This document shows, piece after piece, positions 40,285 through 48,188 of a DNA stretch of 64,000 nucleotides. How positions within the stretch are numbered: position 1 is the first letter of the stretch; each line of letters opens with the position of its first letter. Source of the stretch: CAVQND01 sp049518415. Its GTDB lineage: Bacteria; Verrucomicrobiota; Verrucomicrobiia; Limisphaerales; UBA8199. Made by a program: the position numbers and the translations under genes. The notes beneath the pieces were generated by a model, which worked only from the letters and a program-made list of their open reading frames with translations, ran no database searches and was not told where the DNA came from. The stretch spans positions 124,001 through 188,000 of the forward strand of contig JBEKRX010000001.1 of the NCBI GenBank assembly GCA_049518415.1, in the 5' to 3' direction.

Positions 40285-40320
40285 TCTAGGGGAGATTAAG
40301 GCTTTTCCCTAGATTGTCAA
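40285..40320 (-). promoter_or_regulatory. Candidate padR promoter with inverted-repeat operator
   Basis: Read on the minus strand, TTGACA (40315-40320) is a consensus -35 box for padR. Directly after it is TCTAGGG, then 15 bases, then CCCTAGA (40285-40313 overall), a perfect 7-base inverted repeat that would straddle the weak -10 region. A PadR dimer bound here would block the promoter. The role is inferred from sequence and position. Confidence 0.5.
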
Positions 40321-40374
40321 GGGGTATCTTTGCCTTTGCCGGCCAGACCGGCTTACGCCAGGCGGGGATTGAAA

Positions 40375-41379
40375 TTAGGCGCGCCAGGGGCGCGCGCGGT
40401 TCCGGGTGAGGCGGAGCACTTTGGCGGCCAATTCGCAGTTTTCCCGGACCTGGAAATCGAGCATCCCGACGGCGATGAAGTCGGTGCCGCTGGAGAAGGC
40501 GTAGGGGAAGGCCAGGCGTGGGTAGATGGCGCCGGCGGCCAGCACCTTGAAAGCGATCCACGGTTTGGTGACGGTCTTCATAAAGGCGATGGTTTCCTCG
40601 GGATTGATGCACCACATGTTGTCATACCAGCCCTCGCCGCCATCGAGCCAGATGAATTCCTTGCGCAAGGCTTTGGGAGTGGCGGAGGGATAATCATCGC
40701 TGTGGAGGGTCTTGACGTAAAAGTCGCAGGGCACGTGGTTTTTCTCGCAGGCCATCGGGACCAGGAGTGAATGGCCGCCGACACCGACGGGCAAGCCGTG
40801 GGCCTTGGCCATTTCGACGGCCTTGCGCAAGCGGTCCACTGCCCCGGCCTGCACGAGCTTGTCGCCTGAAACGCCCCAGACATATAAGGCGACTGCCCCC
40901 GTATCGACTTGCTGCTTGATGTGGTCGGCGAGGGCCTGATCGCTCTGGCCGGGTGCCACCTCGAGGTGGGGAATAAACTGCATGTGGCCGCGGAATTCGC
41001 GATTATAGCGCTGGACATACTCGCCGCCGGTTTCGAAGACGGTGTTGATGCCGTTTTGCTCGGCCAAGCGGAGGGTTTGCAGGAGCCTTTCCTCGGTCAC
41101 ATAGGCGCGGAACAAGGCGCCGACATATTTGAGGTCGCGGCAGTGCATGTTGCCGGAGATCAAGTTGCCGCCGAGCAACACGCGGCTGATGCGGGCCTGG
41201 CCGATCTGACCGCAAGGCAGAACGACGGAGGTGGGGGGCGGCTGAGCTGCCGGTTCCGCCGCCAGCATTGGGGGCCCACCTGCGGCCCCGGAGAGAGCGG
41301 CGCCAGTCGCAGCCAAGGCCGAGGTGTGAAGGAAATCCCGTCGGGTCAGGGCCTGCGCAGGCTTTTCGCGTGTCGTCAT
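40375..41379 (-). CDS. Tat-exported conserved protein, aldolase/reductase-like barrel
   Basis: The 334-residue protein begins with a twin-arginine signal (TRRDFLHTSALAATGAALSG). After the signal comes GQARISRVLLGGNLISGNMH, then RAYVTEERLLQTLRLAEQNG and INTVFETGGEY. This is the start of a TIM barrel of the aldo/keto reductase shape, but without its Asp-Tyr-Lys-His set in the usual order. PWIAFKVLAAGAIYPRLAFP ends the barrel. Homologues are common in Verrucomicrobia and Planctomycetes and are annotated only as hypothetical. It is most likely a periplasmic enzyme acting on small organics. ATG 41379 is set by the Tat signal; the frame extends 12 codons further. Confidence 0.7.
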   Translation of the reverse strand: MTTREKPAQALTRRDFLHTSALAATGAALSGAAGGPPMLAAEPAAQPPPTSVVLPCGQIGQARISRVLLGGNLISGNMHCRDLKYVGALFRAYVTEERLLQTLRLAEQNGINTVFETGGEYVQRYNREFRGHMQFIPHLEVAPGQSDQALADHIKQQVDTGAVALYVWGVSGDKLVQAGAVDRLRKAVEMAKAHGLPVGVGGHSLLVPMACEKNHVPCDFYVKTLHSDDYPSATPKALRKEFIWLDGGEGWYDNMWCINPEETIAFMKTVTKPWIAFKVLAAGAIYPRLAFPYAFSSGTDFIAVGMLDFQVRENCELAAKVLRLTRNRARPWRA

Positions 41380-41616
41380 AAATCCAATAACGCCTGCACC
41401 GAAAGTCTCCGTCAATCATTTTCGGGAAAAATGCCAACTCCGGCGCTCAGCGGCCGGGTGGTATTTGTCGAGCACCTGCCCGGCCTGCCGCATTGCGCGC
41501 CGCCGGCCGAGGTGGAAGTCTCCAACCTGCCCCTGGTGGAACCGGTCAACTACGCGCGGGACATCAACGGGGCGGTCCAGGTCCCCGTTTGATCGCTGAC
41601 GGCGCCCTCAATCCAG

Positions 41617-42588
41617 TCACGCCTTGAGCAATTTCTTTGCCGCGGCGACAATGCTGGGGGCGTCGACCCGCATGTAGTTGAGCATCTCCGGCGCGCCCGG
41701 CGCGGGCGCATCCGGGAAGGCCAGGCGCTTGACTTTGACCCCCGGCACGGCCTCGGCCACGCGGGCGATGAGCTCGGCGCAATTGCAGAAGCTGTAGGAC
41801 CCGTCGTCAGAAGTCAGGAGCTTGCCGGTCTTCCTGACCGATTTGAGGATCGGCTCCATCACGCCCTCCAAAGGGGCCAGGGTCCGCGGGTCAATGAACT
41901 CCGCGCTGATGCCCTCGGTTTTCAGCTCCGCGACGGCCTTGGCGATCTGAGCCGTCTGGGGCGCATAGCCCACGATGGTGAGGTCGCTGCCCTCAGTGCG
42001 GACCGCAGCTTCGCCAATGGGAACGGTGTAGGGTTCATCCGGCACCTCCGGGCCGGCGGGGGGCATCGGATACTGGCAAAACACCACCGGGTCGACGTCG
42101 CGGATGGCGGAAATCATCAAGCCTTTCGCATCGTACGGGGTGGAGGGAACCACGACTTTGAGTCCGGGCAGACGGGCGTAGGAAGATTCCAGCCCGGCAT
42201 CGGCGTGTTGGCCCGCCTGGAAGGGTTCTCGGCCCTGCATATCGGCCCAGAGGACCATGGGGAAGGCGGCCTGGCCGCCGGTCATGTGCCGGAGTTTGCC
42301 GGCGTGGTTGAACATCAATTCATAAGGGATAAAGGTGGTCATGCTGGGGATGTGGGCGATGGCGGGCACCCCGGACAGAGCCAGGCCCAAAGCGCCGCCC
42401 ACGATCCACTGCTCGTCAATAGCGCAAAAGCGAGCGCGCCAGCGGCCAAACTCCGCCTCCAGATTGATCGCTCGATTCTGCCAGTTGGCCACCGGCTTTT
42501 GGTATTCATAGAAGAGCGTCAGGAGCTTGTCGCGCCGCATCTCCCCTTGGATCGCCTCCAGGATGGCAAAGTTCATGTTCTTTGGCAT
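41617..42588 (-). CDS. 2-oxo acid dehydrogenase E1 beta subunit-like (transketolase family)
   Basis: The 323-residue protein has the E1 beta layout. ILEAIQGEMRRDKLLTLFYE is the opening, IDEQWIVGGALGLALSGVPA the pyrimidine-binding region, and AGLESSYARLPGLKVVVPST plus PYDAKGLMISAIRDVDPVVF its end. A transketolase C-terminal domain follows (SDLTIVGYAPQTAQIAKAVA, ISAEFIDPRTLAPLEG). It would pair with the E1 alpha subunit encoded 22 bases upstream to decarboxylate a 2-oxo acid or acetoin with thiamine diphosphate. Unlike the alpha subunit it carries no export signal. No E2 or E3 genes are close. ATG 42588 has GAGGGAC upstream. Confidence 0.8.
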   Translation of the reverse strand: MPKNMNFAILEAIQGEMRRDKLLTLFYEYQKPVANWQNRAINLEAEFGRWRARFCAIDEQWIVGGALGLALSGVPAIAHIPSMTTFIPYELMFNHAGKLRHMTGGQAAFPMVLWADMQGREPFQAGQHADAGLESSYARLPGLKVVVPSTPYDAKGLMISAIRDVDPVVFCQYPMPPAGPEVPDEPYTVPIGEAAVRTEGSDLTIVGYAPQTAQIAKAVAELKTEGISAEFIDPRTLAPLEGVMEPILKSVRKTGKLLTSDDGSYSFCNCAELIARVAEAVPGVKVKRLAFPDAPAPGAPEMLNYMRVDAPSIVAAAKKLLKA

Positions 42589-42610
42589 AATCGCGTCCCT
42601 CTTGGCTGGC

Positions 42611-43810
42611 TCAACTGGTGTGGAGGGGAACGGCGCCCTTGGCAAAGACGTGCAAGAGGCCGTCCGCCGGGTTGGGGACCGGCTGGGCCTCCGCGAATTG
42701 GACGGCGTCCTCGACCGCCTGGCTGACTTCGGCAACGATTTGGTCGGCCTGCTGGTCGGTGAGCGCGTTTTCGCGGAGCAGGAATTTGCGGAACCGTGCG
42801 ATGGGGTCTTTGGCCATCCAGTCGCGCAATTCCCGGTCCGAGCGATAGCCCAGGCCAAAGGCGCCGTCCACGCCGACCCTGGCGCCGCCGGCGCCATAGT
42901 GGTCATACCAACGGTAGGTCTTGCACTCAATCAGGGTGGGGCCATTGCCGGCGCGGGCCTTTTCGACGGCGTACTTGGCGGCATTAAAAACGGCCAACAG
43001 GTCGTTGCCATCGACCACGCGCGCTTCGATGCCGTAGCCCGCCGCCCGCTGGGCGAGGTCGGTGATGGCGTAAACCTCCGAGGCGCGCACCCAAATCTGG
43101 AAGGCATTGTTCTCAATGACAGCGATCCAGGGGAGTTTCCAAGTGGCGGCGGCGTTGGCGGCGCTGGAAAAGAAGTTGCCCTGGATGGAACCATCGCCGC
43201 CAAAGCTGACGGCGACCTGGCCGGAGCCTTTGACCTTGATGCCGTAGGCGGCGCCGGCGGCAAAGAGATGGGAGGCCCCAACGATGCCGTTCATGCCCAG
43301 GATGCCCAGACTGAGGTCCGTAATATGCAGCGAACCGCCGTAACCCTTGCAGTAGCCAGTCGCCTTGTGAGTGATCTCCGCCAGCATGAGGCGAAGGTCG
43401 CCACCCTTGGCGATGAGGTGGCCGTGACCGCGATGGTTGCTGGCGATGTAGTCATCCTTTTGCAAGGCGCGGCACACGCCGACCGCGACGGCCTCCTCGC
43501 CCACGTACAAGTGCGCGACCCCCCGAAAACCGCCCGCGAGGATCAGGTCCTTGACCTTGGTTTCCCAGAGGCGGATTTTGAGCATGTCGGTGTACATGGC
43601 GGTGAGTTGCTGTGGCGACAAGGCATCCACGTAAGAGGAACCGTATTGGGCTCTCGCCGGCCCAGCGCTCCCGCCAGAGAAGAAGATCGTGCCGGCGCCA
43701 ATCGCGCCCAGGCGCTTGACGAAGCCTCGGCGTGAGACTTCGTTTCCATCCTCCCTCTGCTTTCTGAGCGCAGCGGCTTTGGAATCGCTGGTGAGGACTG
43801 CTTTTTTCAT
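42611..43810 (-). CDS. Tat-tagged E1 alpha subunit of a thiamine-diphosphate dehydrogenase
   Basis: The 399-residue protein has E1 alpha features: MYTDMLKIRLWETKVKDLIL, FRGVAHLYVGEEAVAVGVCR, YIASNHRGHGHLIAKGGDLR, and the diphosphate-binding GDGSIQGNFFSSA running to IAVIENN (G-D-G-x(~26)-N-N). THKATGYCKGYGGSLHI and TYRWYDHYGAGGARVG are also conserved. Before these is a textbook twin-arginine signal, EVSRRGFVKRLGAIGAGTIF with FSGGSAGPARAQ. E1 subunits are normally cytoplasmic, so this points to a periplasmic enzyme. The beta gene, 22 bases downstream, has no signal and may be co-exported as a hitchhiker. The acetoin/2-oxo acid substrate is unresolved. Confidence 0.8.
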   Translation of the reverse strand: MKKAVLTSDSKAAALRKQREDGNEVSRRGFVKRLGAIGAGTIFFSGGSAGPARAQYGSSYVDALSPQQLTAMYTDMLKIRLWETKVKDLILAGGFRGVAHLYVGEEAVAVGVCRALQKDDYIASNHRGHGHLIAKGGDLRLMLAEITHKATGYCKGYGGSLHITDLSLGILGMNGIVGASHLFAAGAAYGIKVKGSGQVAVSFGGDGSIQGNFFSSAANAAATWKLPWIAVIENNAFQIWVRASEVYAITDLAQRAAGYGIEARVVDGNDLLAVFNAAKYAVEKARAGNGPTLIECKTYRWYDHYGAGGARVGVDGAFGLGYRSDRELRDWMAKDPIARFRKFLLRENALTDQQADQIVAEVSQAVEDAVQFAEAQPVPNPADGLLHVFAKGAVPLHTS

Positions 43811-44209
43811 TCTCTCATCTCACTTTCAAAGGGACTCGCCGTCCCGGAACAACGGGTCGCCAGCCCATGACCCGCAAACCGTGCCGCAGTGTCCCACTGC
43901 CTGCCACCGGGTCAAGCCAGTATTTGGGGTGATGAACCTGGCCGAGCCGATGGCCGCGGGGGCGGTGGAAAAGTTCCTCAAGGACAAGGCGGCGCGGCAA
44001 GAGGAAATCCAGCCGAGGCAAACCCAGCCTGGAGGGCGCAAGGCGCGGCGGAGGTTCAAGTCTTCCCGGCTTTCCCGGCCGCCCGCGCCGGGTTTCGGAT
44101 TTCGCCGCTCGGATTTCGTTCTTCCCACGCAGGCTGGACAAGGCCGGGTCGGTTTTGCTAGACCTCAAGGGAAGTACAAACAAGTACCACAACCAGTTTT
44201 GGCAATATT
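43811..44209. other. Intergenic region with an unrecognised gene scrap
   Basis: Divergent genes flank this stretch. In its middle a plus-strand frame from 43931 reads MNLAEPMAAGAVEKFLKDKA then ARQEEIQPRQTQPGG. It looks like a real protein end, but I cannot place it and it has no upstream portion. The rest holds no visible gene; promoters for both flanking operons must lie here. Confidence 0.35.
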
Positions 44210-45073
44210 ATGTTACCTCAAACACGCCGTCAGTTCGTCAAGAGTTCAGGCCTGGCTGCCACTGCCTTCGGCTTCCACCCCGCGGTGTGGGCGCTGGGGG
44301 GCGCGGCGGGCAAATCGATCCCCATTTCCGTGCAGCTTTACTCGGTGCGGGCGGACTGCGCCCGGGACTTCGATGCCGCGCTGGCGCAGTTGGCCAGGAT
44401 GGGCTTCGCGGGGGTCGAATTCGCCGGCTATCACAAATACGCGGGCAAGCCCAAAGAACTGCGGCAGAAACTGGACGAACTGAAGCTGAAGGTCGCCGCG
44501 ACGCACATCGGGACGGGCAGTTTCCGCGGCGAGGCCTTGAAGGGGACGATCGAATTTCACCAGCTCATCGGCTGCAAGTTCCTGATCGTCCCCGGCGACC
44601 GAGACTTCACGCACCCCGAGCGGAGCAAGGCGCTGGCCGAGACTTTCAACAAGACCGCCGAAATCCTCAAGCCGCTGGGCCTGTATTGCGGCTACCACAA
44701 CCACACGGGCGAGTTCGCCAAGGACGGCGACAAGACGTATTGGGATCTCTTTGCGGAACGCACCAGCAAGGACGTGGTGCTCCAGCAGGACTGCGGCTGG
44801 AGCGCGACGGCCGGACAAAACCCGGCGGAACTGATCAAGCGCTATCCGGGCCGCACCAAGGTCACCCACTTCAAACCCGCAGTCCTCGGCAACGACAAGT
44901 CCAAGAAGCCCATCCTCGGGGAGGATTCCGTCGATTGGGCGGGAGTCCTGGCCGCCTGCCGCGAATACGGCGGCACCGAATGGATCACCGTCGAGCAGGA
45001 GGAGTATCTGGAGGGCAAATCGCCCATGGAATGCACCGAACTGTCGCTCGCCGGCCTCAAGAAGCTGCTATGA
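44210..45073 (+). CDS. Tat-exported sugar phosphate isomerase/epimerase-like protein
   Basis: The 287-residue protein starts MLPQTRRQFVKSSGLAATAF, a twin-arginine signal. A xylose-isomerase-like TIM barrel follows: PISVQLYSVRADCARDFDAA, MGFAGVEFAGYHKY, LKVAATHIGTG, LYCGYHNHTGEF with metal-binding His and Glu, LQQDCGWSATAGQNP with an Asp, HFKPA with a His, and a final E in WITVEQEEYLEG. The metal ligands are kept. Such exported epimerases are typical of Verrucomicrobia and Planctomycetes, likely acting on sugars or inositols in the periplasm. Its stop overlaps the next small gene's start. Confidence 0.85.
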   Translation: MLPQTRRQFVKSSGLAATAFGFHPAVWALGGAAGKSIPISVQLYSVRADCARDFDAALAQLARMGFAGVEFAGYHKYAGKPKELRQKLDELKLKVAATHIGTGSFRGEALKGTIEFHQLIGCKFLIVPGDRDFTHPERSKALAETFNKTAEILKPLGLYCGYHNHTGEFAKDGDKTYWDLFAERTSKDVVLQQDCGWSATAGQNPAELIKRYPGRTKVTHFKPAVLGNDKSKKPILGEDSVDWAGVLAACREYGGTEWITVEQEEYLEGKSPMECTELSLAGLKKLL

Positions 45074-45309
45074 AGCGCAAAATCCTGCTGATCCTTTCCA
45101 ATCGGTGGAACCGCAACCAAAAACTCCGTTTTGTGGAACTGGACGCCGACAACAAAGGCAACGTCCTCAAAGAACATCCGCTGCGCCGCCGGCCGCGCAA
45201 ACCGAGCTACGACGAGGTCTGGGAAAACGATGAAGGCAAAACCGCCTGGTCGGCCTGCAATCGGTTCCGCCGGAGATATCCGCATCCGCTGGAGAAACTG
45301 AAGGGCTGA
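45070..45309 (+). CDS. Small basic protein coupled to epimerase gene
   Basis: The 79-residue protein (MKRKILLILSNRWNRNQKLR, ELDADNKGNVLKEHPLRRRP, WENDEGKTAWSACNRFRRRY) is basic and soluble. Its ATG overlaps the stop of the upstream gene by four bases (ATGA), so it is co-translated. I do not recognise a family. The well-formed charge pattern and tight coupling argue that it is real. Confidence 0.6.
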   Translation: MKRKILLILSNRWNRNQKLRFVELDADNKGNVLKEHPLRRRPRKPSYDEVWENDEGKTAWSACNRFRRRYPHPLEKLKG

Positions 45310-45427
45310 GGAGCAGGCGTTGAGTTTATAGCTCCGCCGCAGAGGATTCAGGCGGAGACCTGAAATCCGAGCGGTAATGGCCAGAGTGGCCCCTTGTGGC
45401 GGCGCGGAGGGGCTGGGGGAGGTTGGA

Positions 45428-45562
45428 GCGGACAAGAATGTCCGCGCTCCGCTGGCCGGCCCTGCGGGCAGGGACGGGGGGGAAGGCAGGCGGGACGCCT
45501 GCCCCACGACTGCCTGGCGATGGCGGACGGGCGGTGGAGGTTGGAGCGGACAAGAATGTCCG
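45428..45562. repeat. Cluster of short palindromic repeats
   Basis: Three small hairpins lie in the gene-free 45310-45769 region. GCGGACA-AGAA-TGTCCGC is at 45428-45445. A copy with 6-base arms (CGGACA/TGTCCG) is within 45546-45562. Between them GGCAGGCG-GGA-CGCCTGCC is at 45485-45503, the same palindrome as the core of 30285-30351. A further copy of the first type with one mismatch is at 47034-47051. These look like two families of REP-like dispersed palindromes. Confidence 0.75.
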
Positions 45563-45769
45563 ACCCGATCCATGCAGCGGCGCCCCCCCACAGCGGCCTG
45601 AAGAGTTAAGAGATTTCGTGATTGAACATCTGCAGAATTACCCGCTTAATCACAGAAATTCGGCCAACGGCCATTTGCTGGAATGAGTGCAAACGGGAAA
45701 GAGCGGGCCTGTTGTTCGGCGGGTTTGGGGCGGAGACTGTCGAGGTTCGCATGGAGGAGCAGGACTGCG

Positions 45770-46831
45770 ATGTCCGGGATCGCTTATCTCGGCCTGTCTG
45801 CACAAATGCTTCTGGCTGGGCCCGCAGGCGGCGGGAGCGAGTTCATCAACCTGGAGAAGCTCTCGGACCGCGTGATGCTGGCGTACTGGGTGGGCACGGA
45901 TCGGCGGTGCAACCTGACGGCGATCAACAGCCGGAAGGGCCTGGTGATCATCGATACCGAGATGTCGCCGCGCATCATGGCCCCGATCAAGGAGAAGTTC
46001 GAGCAGGTTTTCAGGCGCACCAATTGGGTGTATGTGATCAACACGCACGCCCACGACAGCCACCCCGGCGGCAACAGCTTATTCAAGGACGCGGTAATCG
46101 TCGGGCACGAGAACCTGGCGGAAGACATGCGGTGGATCGTCCGCCGGCAAACCGAGCCCGGCTGGAGGAACCGGGACCTCGAGCGGGCGGACCAGTTCAT
46201 TCAGAACCTGCGGGCCCAGTTGCCCCTTGTGGCCGCCCGCAGTGCCTCCGAGGCGAGAATGGTTCGCGGGGAGATCAAGTTCTGGGAACTGCACAGCCAG
46301 GATCTGCGAGAGGGCTATCCGGTGGTCAAGCCGTCGCAGACCTTCAGCACCAACTGCACGCTGGACCTGGGGGATTTGCGGTTGGAGTTGGTGTTCTTCG
46401 GCAAGGGCCACAGCTTATCGGATACCTTGATTTACTGTCCGCAGGAGAGGCTGCTGGTCACAGGAGGGATCGTGTATCAGCGGGCCCTTTTTCCTGAGAT
46501 CGGCGAGCAATCCAAGCTGGAGGACGTGCGGCGGTATCTGGCGGTCCTGGACAGGTTTCTTGCGCCCGAGGTGAGGATCGATCATCTGGTCCCTGCGCAC
46601 AGCCCGCCCTTGCTCAAGCAGGACATGGCGCCGGTCCGGGACTACTATCAAAGAATGCTTCTTGGGGTCCGCGCGGCCCAGCGGGAGGGTCTGACGCTGG
46701 ACCAGGCCAAGGTGTGGCTCGCCGCGAGCAGGTTTCCCGCCCTGCGGGAGACGCCGCCCGGCAGTTGGTCTTACGGTTTTCACGAGCGCAATCTGCGCAA
46801 TCTCTGGCGCATCCTGCAAGAGAAGGAGTAA
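45770..46831 (+). CDS. Secreted metallo-beta-lactamase fold hydrolase
   Basis: The 353-residue protein begins with a short hydrophobic signal (MSGIAYLGLSAQMLLAGPAG). The metallo-beta-lactamase fold follows: RCNLTAINSRKGLVIIDTEM, NTHAHDSHPGGNSLFKDAVI, GDLRLELVFFGKGHSLSDTL and IDHLVPAHSPPLLKQD. The metal-binding motif, usually H-x-H-x-D-H, reads H-A-H-D-S-H here, so the aspartate is shifted or missing. The later His of KGHSLSD and HSPP are present. It could be a hydrolase with altered metal binding. ATG 45770 gives the signal and has AGGA upstream, while the frame extends 29 codons further. Confidence 0.75.
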   Translation: MSGIAYLGLSAQMLLAGPAGGGSEFINLEKLSDRVMLAYWVGTDRRCNLTAINSRKGLVIIDTEMSPRIMAPIKEKFEQVFRRTNWVYVINTHAHDSHPGGNSLFKDAVIVGHENLAEDMRWIVRRQTEPGWRNRDLERADQFIQNLRAQLPLVAARSASEARMVRGEIKFWELHSQDLREGYPVVKPSQTFSTNCTLDLGDLRLELVFFGKGHSLSDTLIYCPQERLLVTGGIVYQRALFPEIGEQSKLEDVRRYLAVLDRFLAPEVRIDHLVPAHSPPLLKQDMAPVRDYYQRMLLGVRAAQREGLTLDQAKVWLAASRFPALRETPPGSWSYGFHERNLRNLWRILQEKE

Positions 46832-47210
46832 GGTTCAAAGAGGCCTCGATATCGACCGGGGCGATCGGAGCGCATCCCACACCGCCCCAAAGGAACAGAT
46901 AACGGCCTCGAAAAGGCGCAAAAGTCACAAAGAGAAATTCCCTTCTTGCGCCTCTTGTGCCTTTTCGCGGCTGAGTTCTTGTACCTGGCGAGCGGTTACG
47001 CGACCTCCCGTCTCGGGCGACCTACCACGTTCAGCGGCCAAGAATGTCCGCGCTCGTGTGCCCGGCAGGTGTCTGGTGTATCGGGATGAAAGGTTCCCGA
47101 CGGGGGCTTGTGACGCCAACGGTAGCCGAACCGCCAGGTTGGCTTCCGTCAACCCCGGCAGGAGGTTGCAGTGGTTCCCCCGGGAGGACAAAGGCGCCGG
47201 CGGCGCCAGG
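46832..47210. other. Intergenic region, one palindromic repeat
   Basis: This region separates convergent genes. It holds a palindromic repeat copy at 47034-47051 (GCGGCCA-AGAA-TGTCCGC) and an AAAGGCGCAAAAGTCACAAA run near 46912-46931 of the kind seen in intergenic repeat DNA. I see no gene in it and no T-run terminator. Confidence 0.45.
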
Positions 47211-48152
47211 TCAGCCTTGCATCACGGCGGCAAAGCGCAGCCCGCGTGTGCTGATCCACAGTTCGCCGAAATGGAACTGGCGCATGACGGCCTCGTAGAT
47301 GGCCACGCCGGTGAGGATCACGTCGGCGCGGTTTTTCGGCAGGCCGGGGATGCGTTTGCGCTCTTCGAGCGGCAGGCTCCAGAGCCGCTGCGTGTGCCAG
47401 GCCAGCCGCTCGGCGCTCAGTCGAGTGGCCTCGAGGCGTTCCCGGTCGAAGGTTTCGAGCCTGGCTTCCATGCAGCCGAGAATGCTGGCGGTGCCGCCCG
47501 TGCCGACGAGCCGGAGTTGGTCCGCGCCGGCATCCTGCCGCAGGGCGGGGGCCAGTGTGGGGGCCACTTCTTTTTCCAGGAATTCGCTGAGCCGCTGGCG
47601 GCAGGCGGCCAGTTCCGAGGCGGTGGGCGGATTGCTTGGGGGAAAGCGTTCGAGCAGGCGCACGGTGCCCAGCGGGAAGCTTTGGCGGAAAGGTCTGTGC
47701 GCGCCCTGGCCGACGATGAACTGGGTGCTGCCGCCGCCGACGTCCAGGAGGAGCAACGGCGTGGCGGCCAGACGCGGGTCGGTGGCCACACCCTGAAAGG
47801 CCCAATCGGCTTCCTGGTCCCCGGAGATGATTTCCACTTTCAGGCCGGAGGCGGTTTCGATGGCGGCGGTCAGAGCCTGGGAGTTGCAGGCATCGCGGGC
47901 GGCGCTAGTGGCGATGACGCGAATCGAGGCGGCCTGATGTTCGCGGGCCCTGGCGGCAAAGGCGGCCACGGCGGCGGCCGTCCTGGCCAGCGGCCCCGCT
48001 TGCAGTTGGTGGGTGTCGTAAAAGCCCTGTCCGAGCCGGGTTTGTTTGCTCTCCTCGCACAGGGGCCGCACGTTGGCGCCAGCGACGTCAGCGACCAACA
48101 GTTTGATGGAGTTGGTGCCGACATCGATGACGGCCCGCCGAACGGCTTGCAT
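47211..48152 (-). CDS. ppx: Exopolyphosphatase / guanosine pentaphosphate phosphatase
   Basis: The 313-residue protein is a Ppx/GppA-type ASKHA phosphatase: AVIDVGTNSIKLLVADVAG is the phosphate-1 loop, LLLLDVGGGSTQFIVGQGAH the phosphate-2 loop, and RLVGTGGTASILGC the adenosine-like loop. It lacks the C-terminal HD domain of longer enzymes, so it is the short form that trims polyphosphate from the end. It is divergent from ppk1 with 36 bases between the start codons, and CHAD and SixA genes follow ppk1. The cluster points to polyphosphate turnover. Confidence 0.85.
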   Translation of the reverse strand: MQAVRRAVIDVGTNSIKLLVADVAGANVRPLCEESKQTRLGQGFYDTHQLQAGPLARTAAAVAAFAARAREHQAASIRVIATSAARDACNSQALTAAIETASGLKVEIISGDQEADWAFQGVATDPRLAATPLLLLDVGGGSTQFIVGQGAHRPFRQSFPLGTVRLLERFPPSNPPTASELAACRQRLSEFLEKEVAPTLAPALRQDAGADQLRLVGTGGTASILGCMEARLETFDRERLEATRLSAERLAWHTQRLWSLPLEERKRIPGLPKNRADVILTGVAIYEAVMRQFHFGELWISTRGLRFAAVMQG

Positions 48153-48188
48153 GGGGCCAGCAGCTTAGGCCAAGCGGAGTGGAGGGCA

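Noticed and set aside
47058..48188. N-terminal extension of polyphosphate kinase
   Set aside because: The frame is open back over ppx, but the kinase fold and a strong ribosome binding site begin at 48189, and ppx on the other strand is clear.
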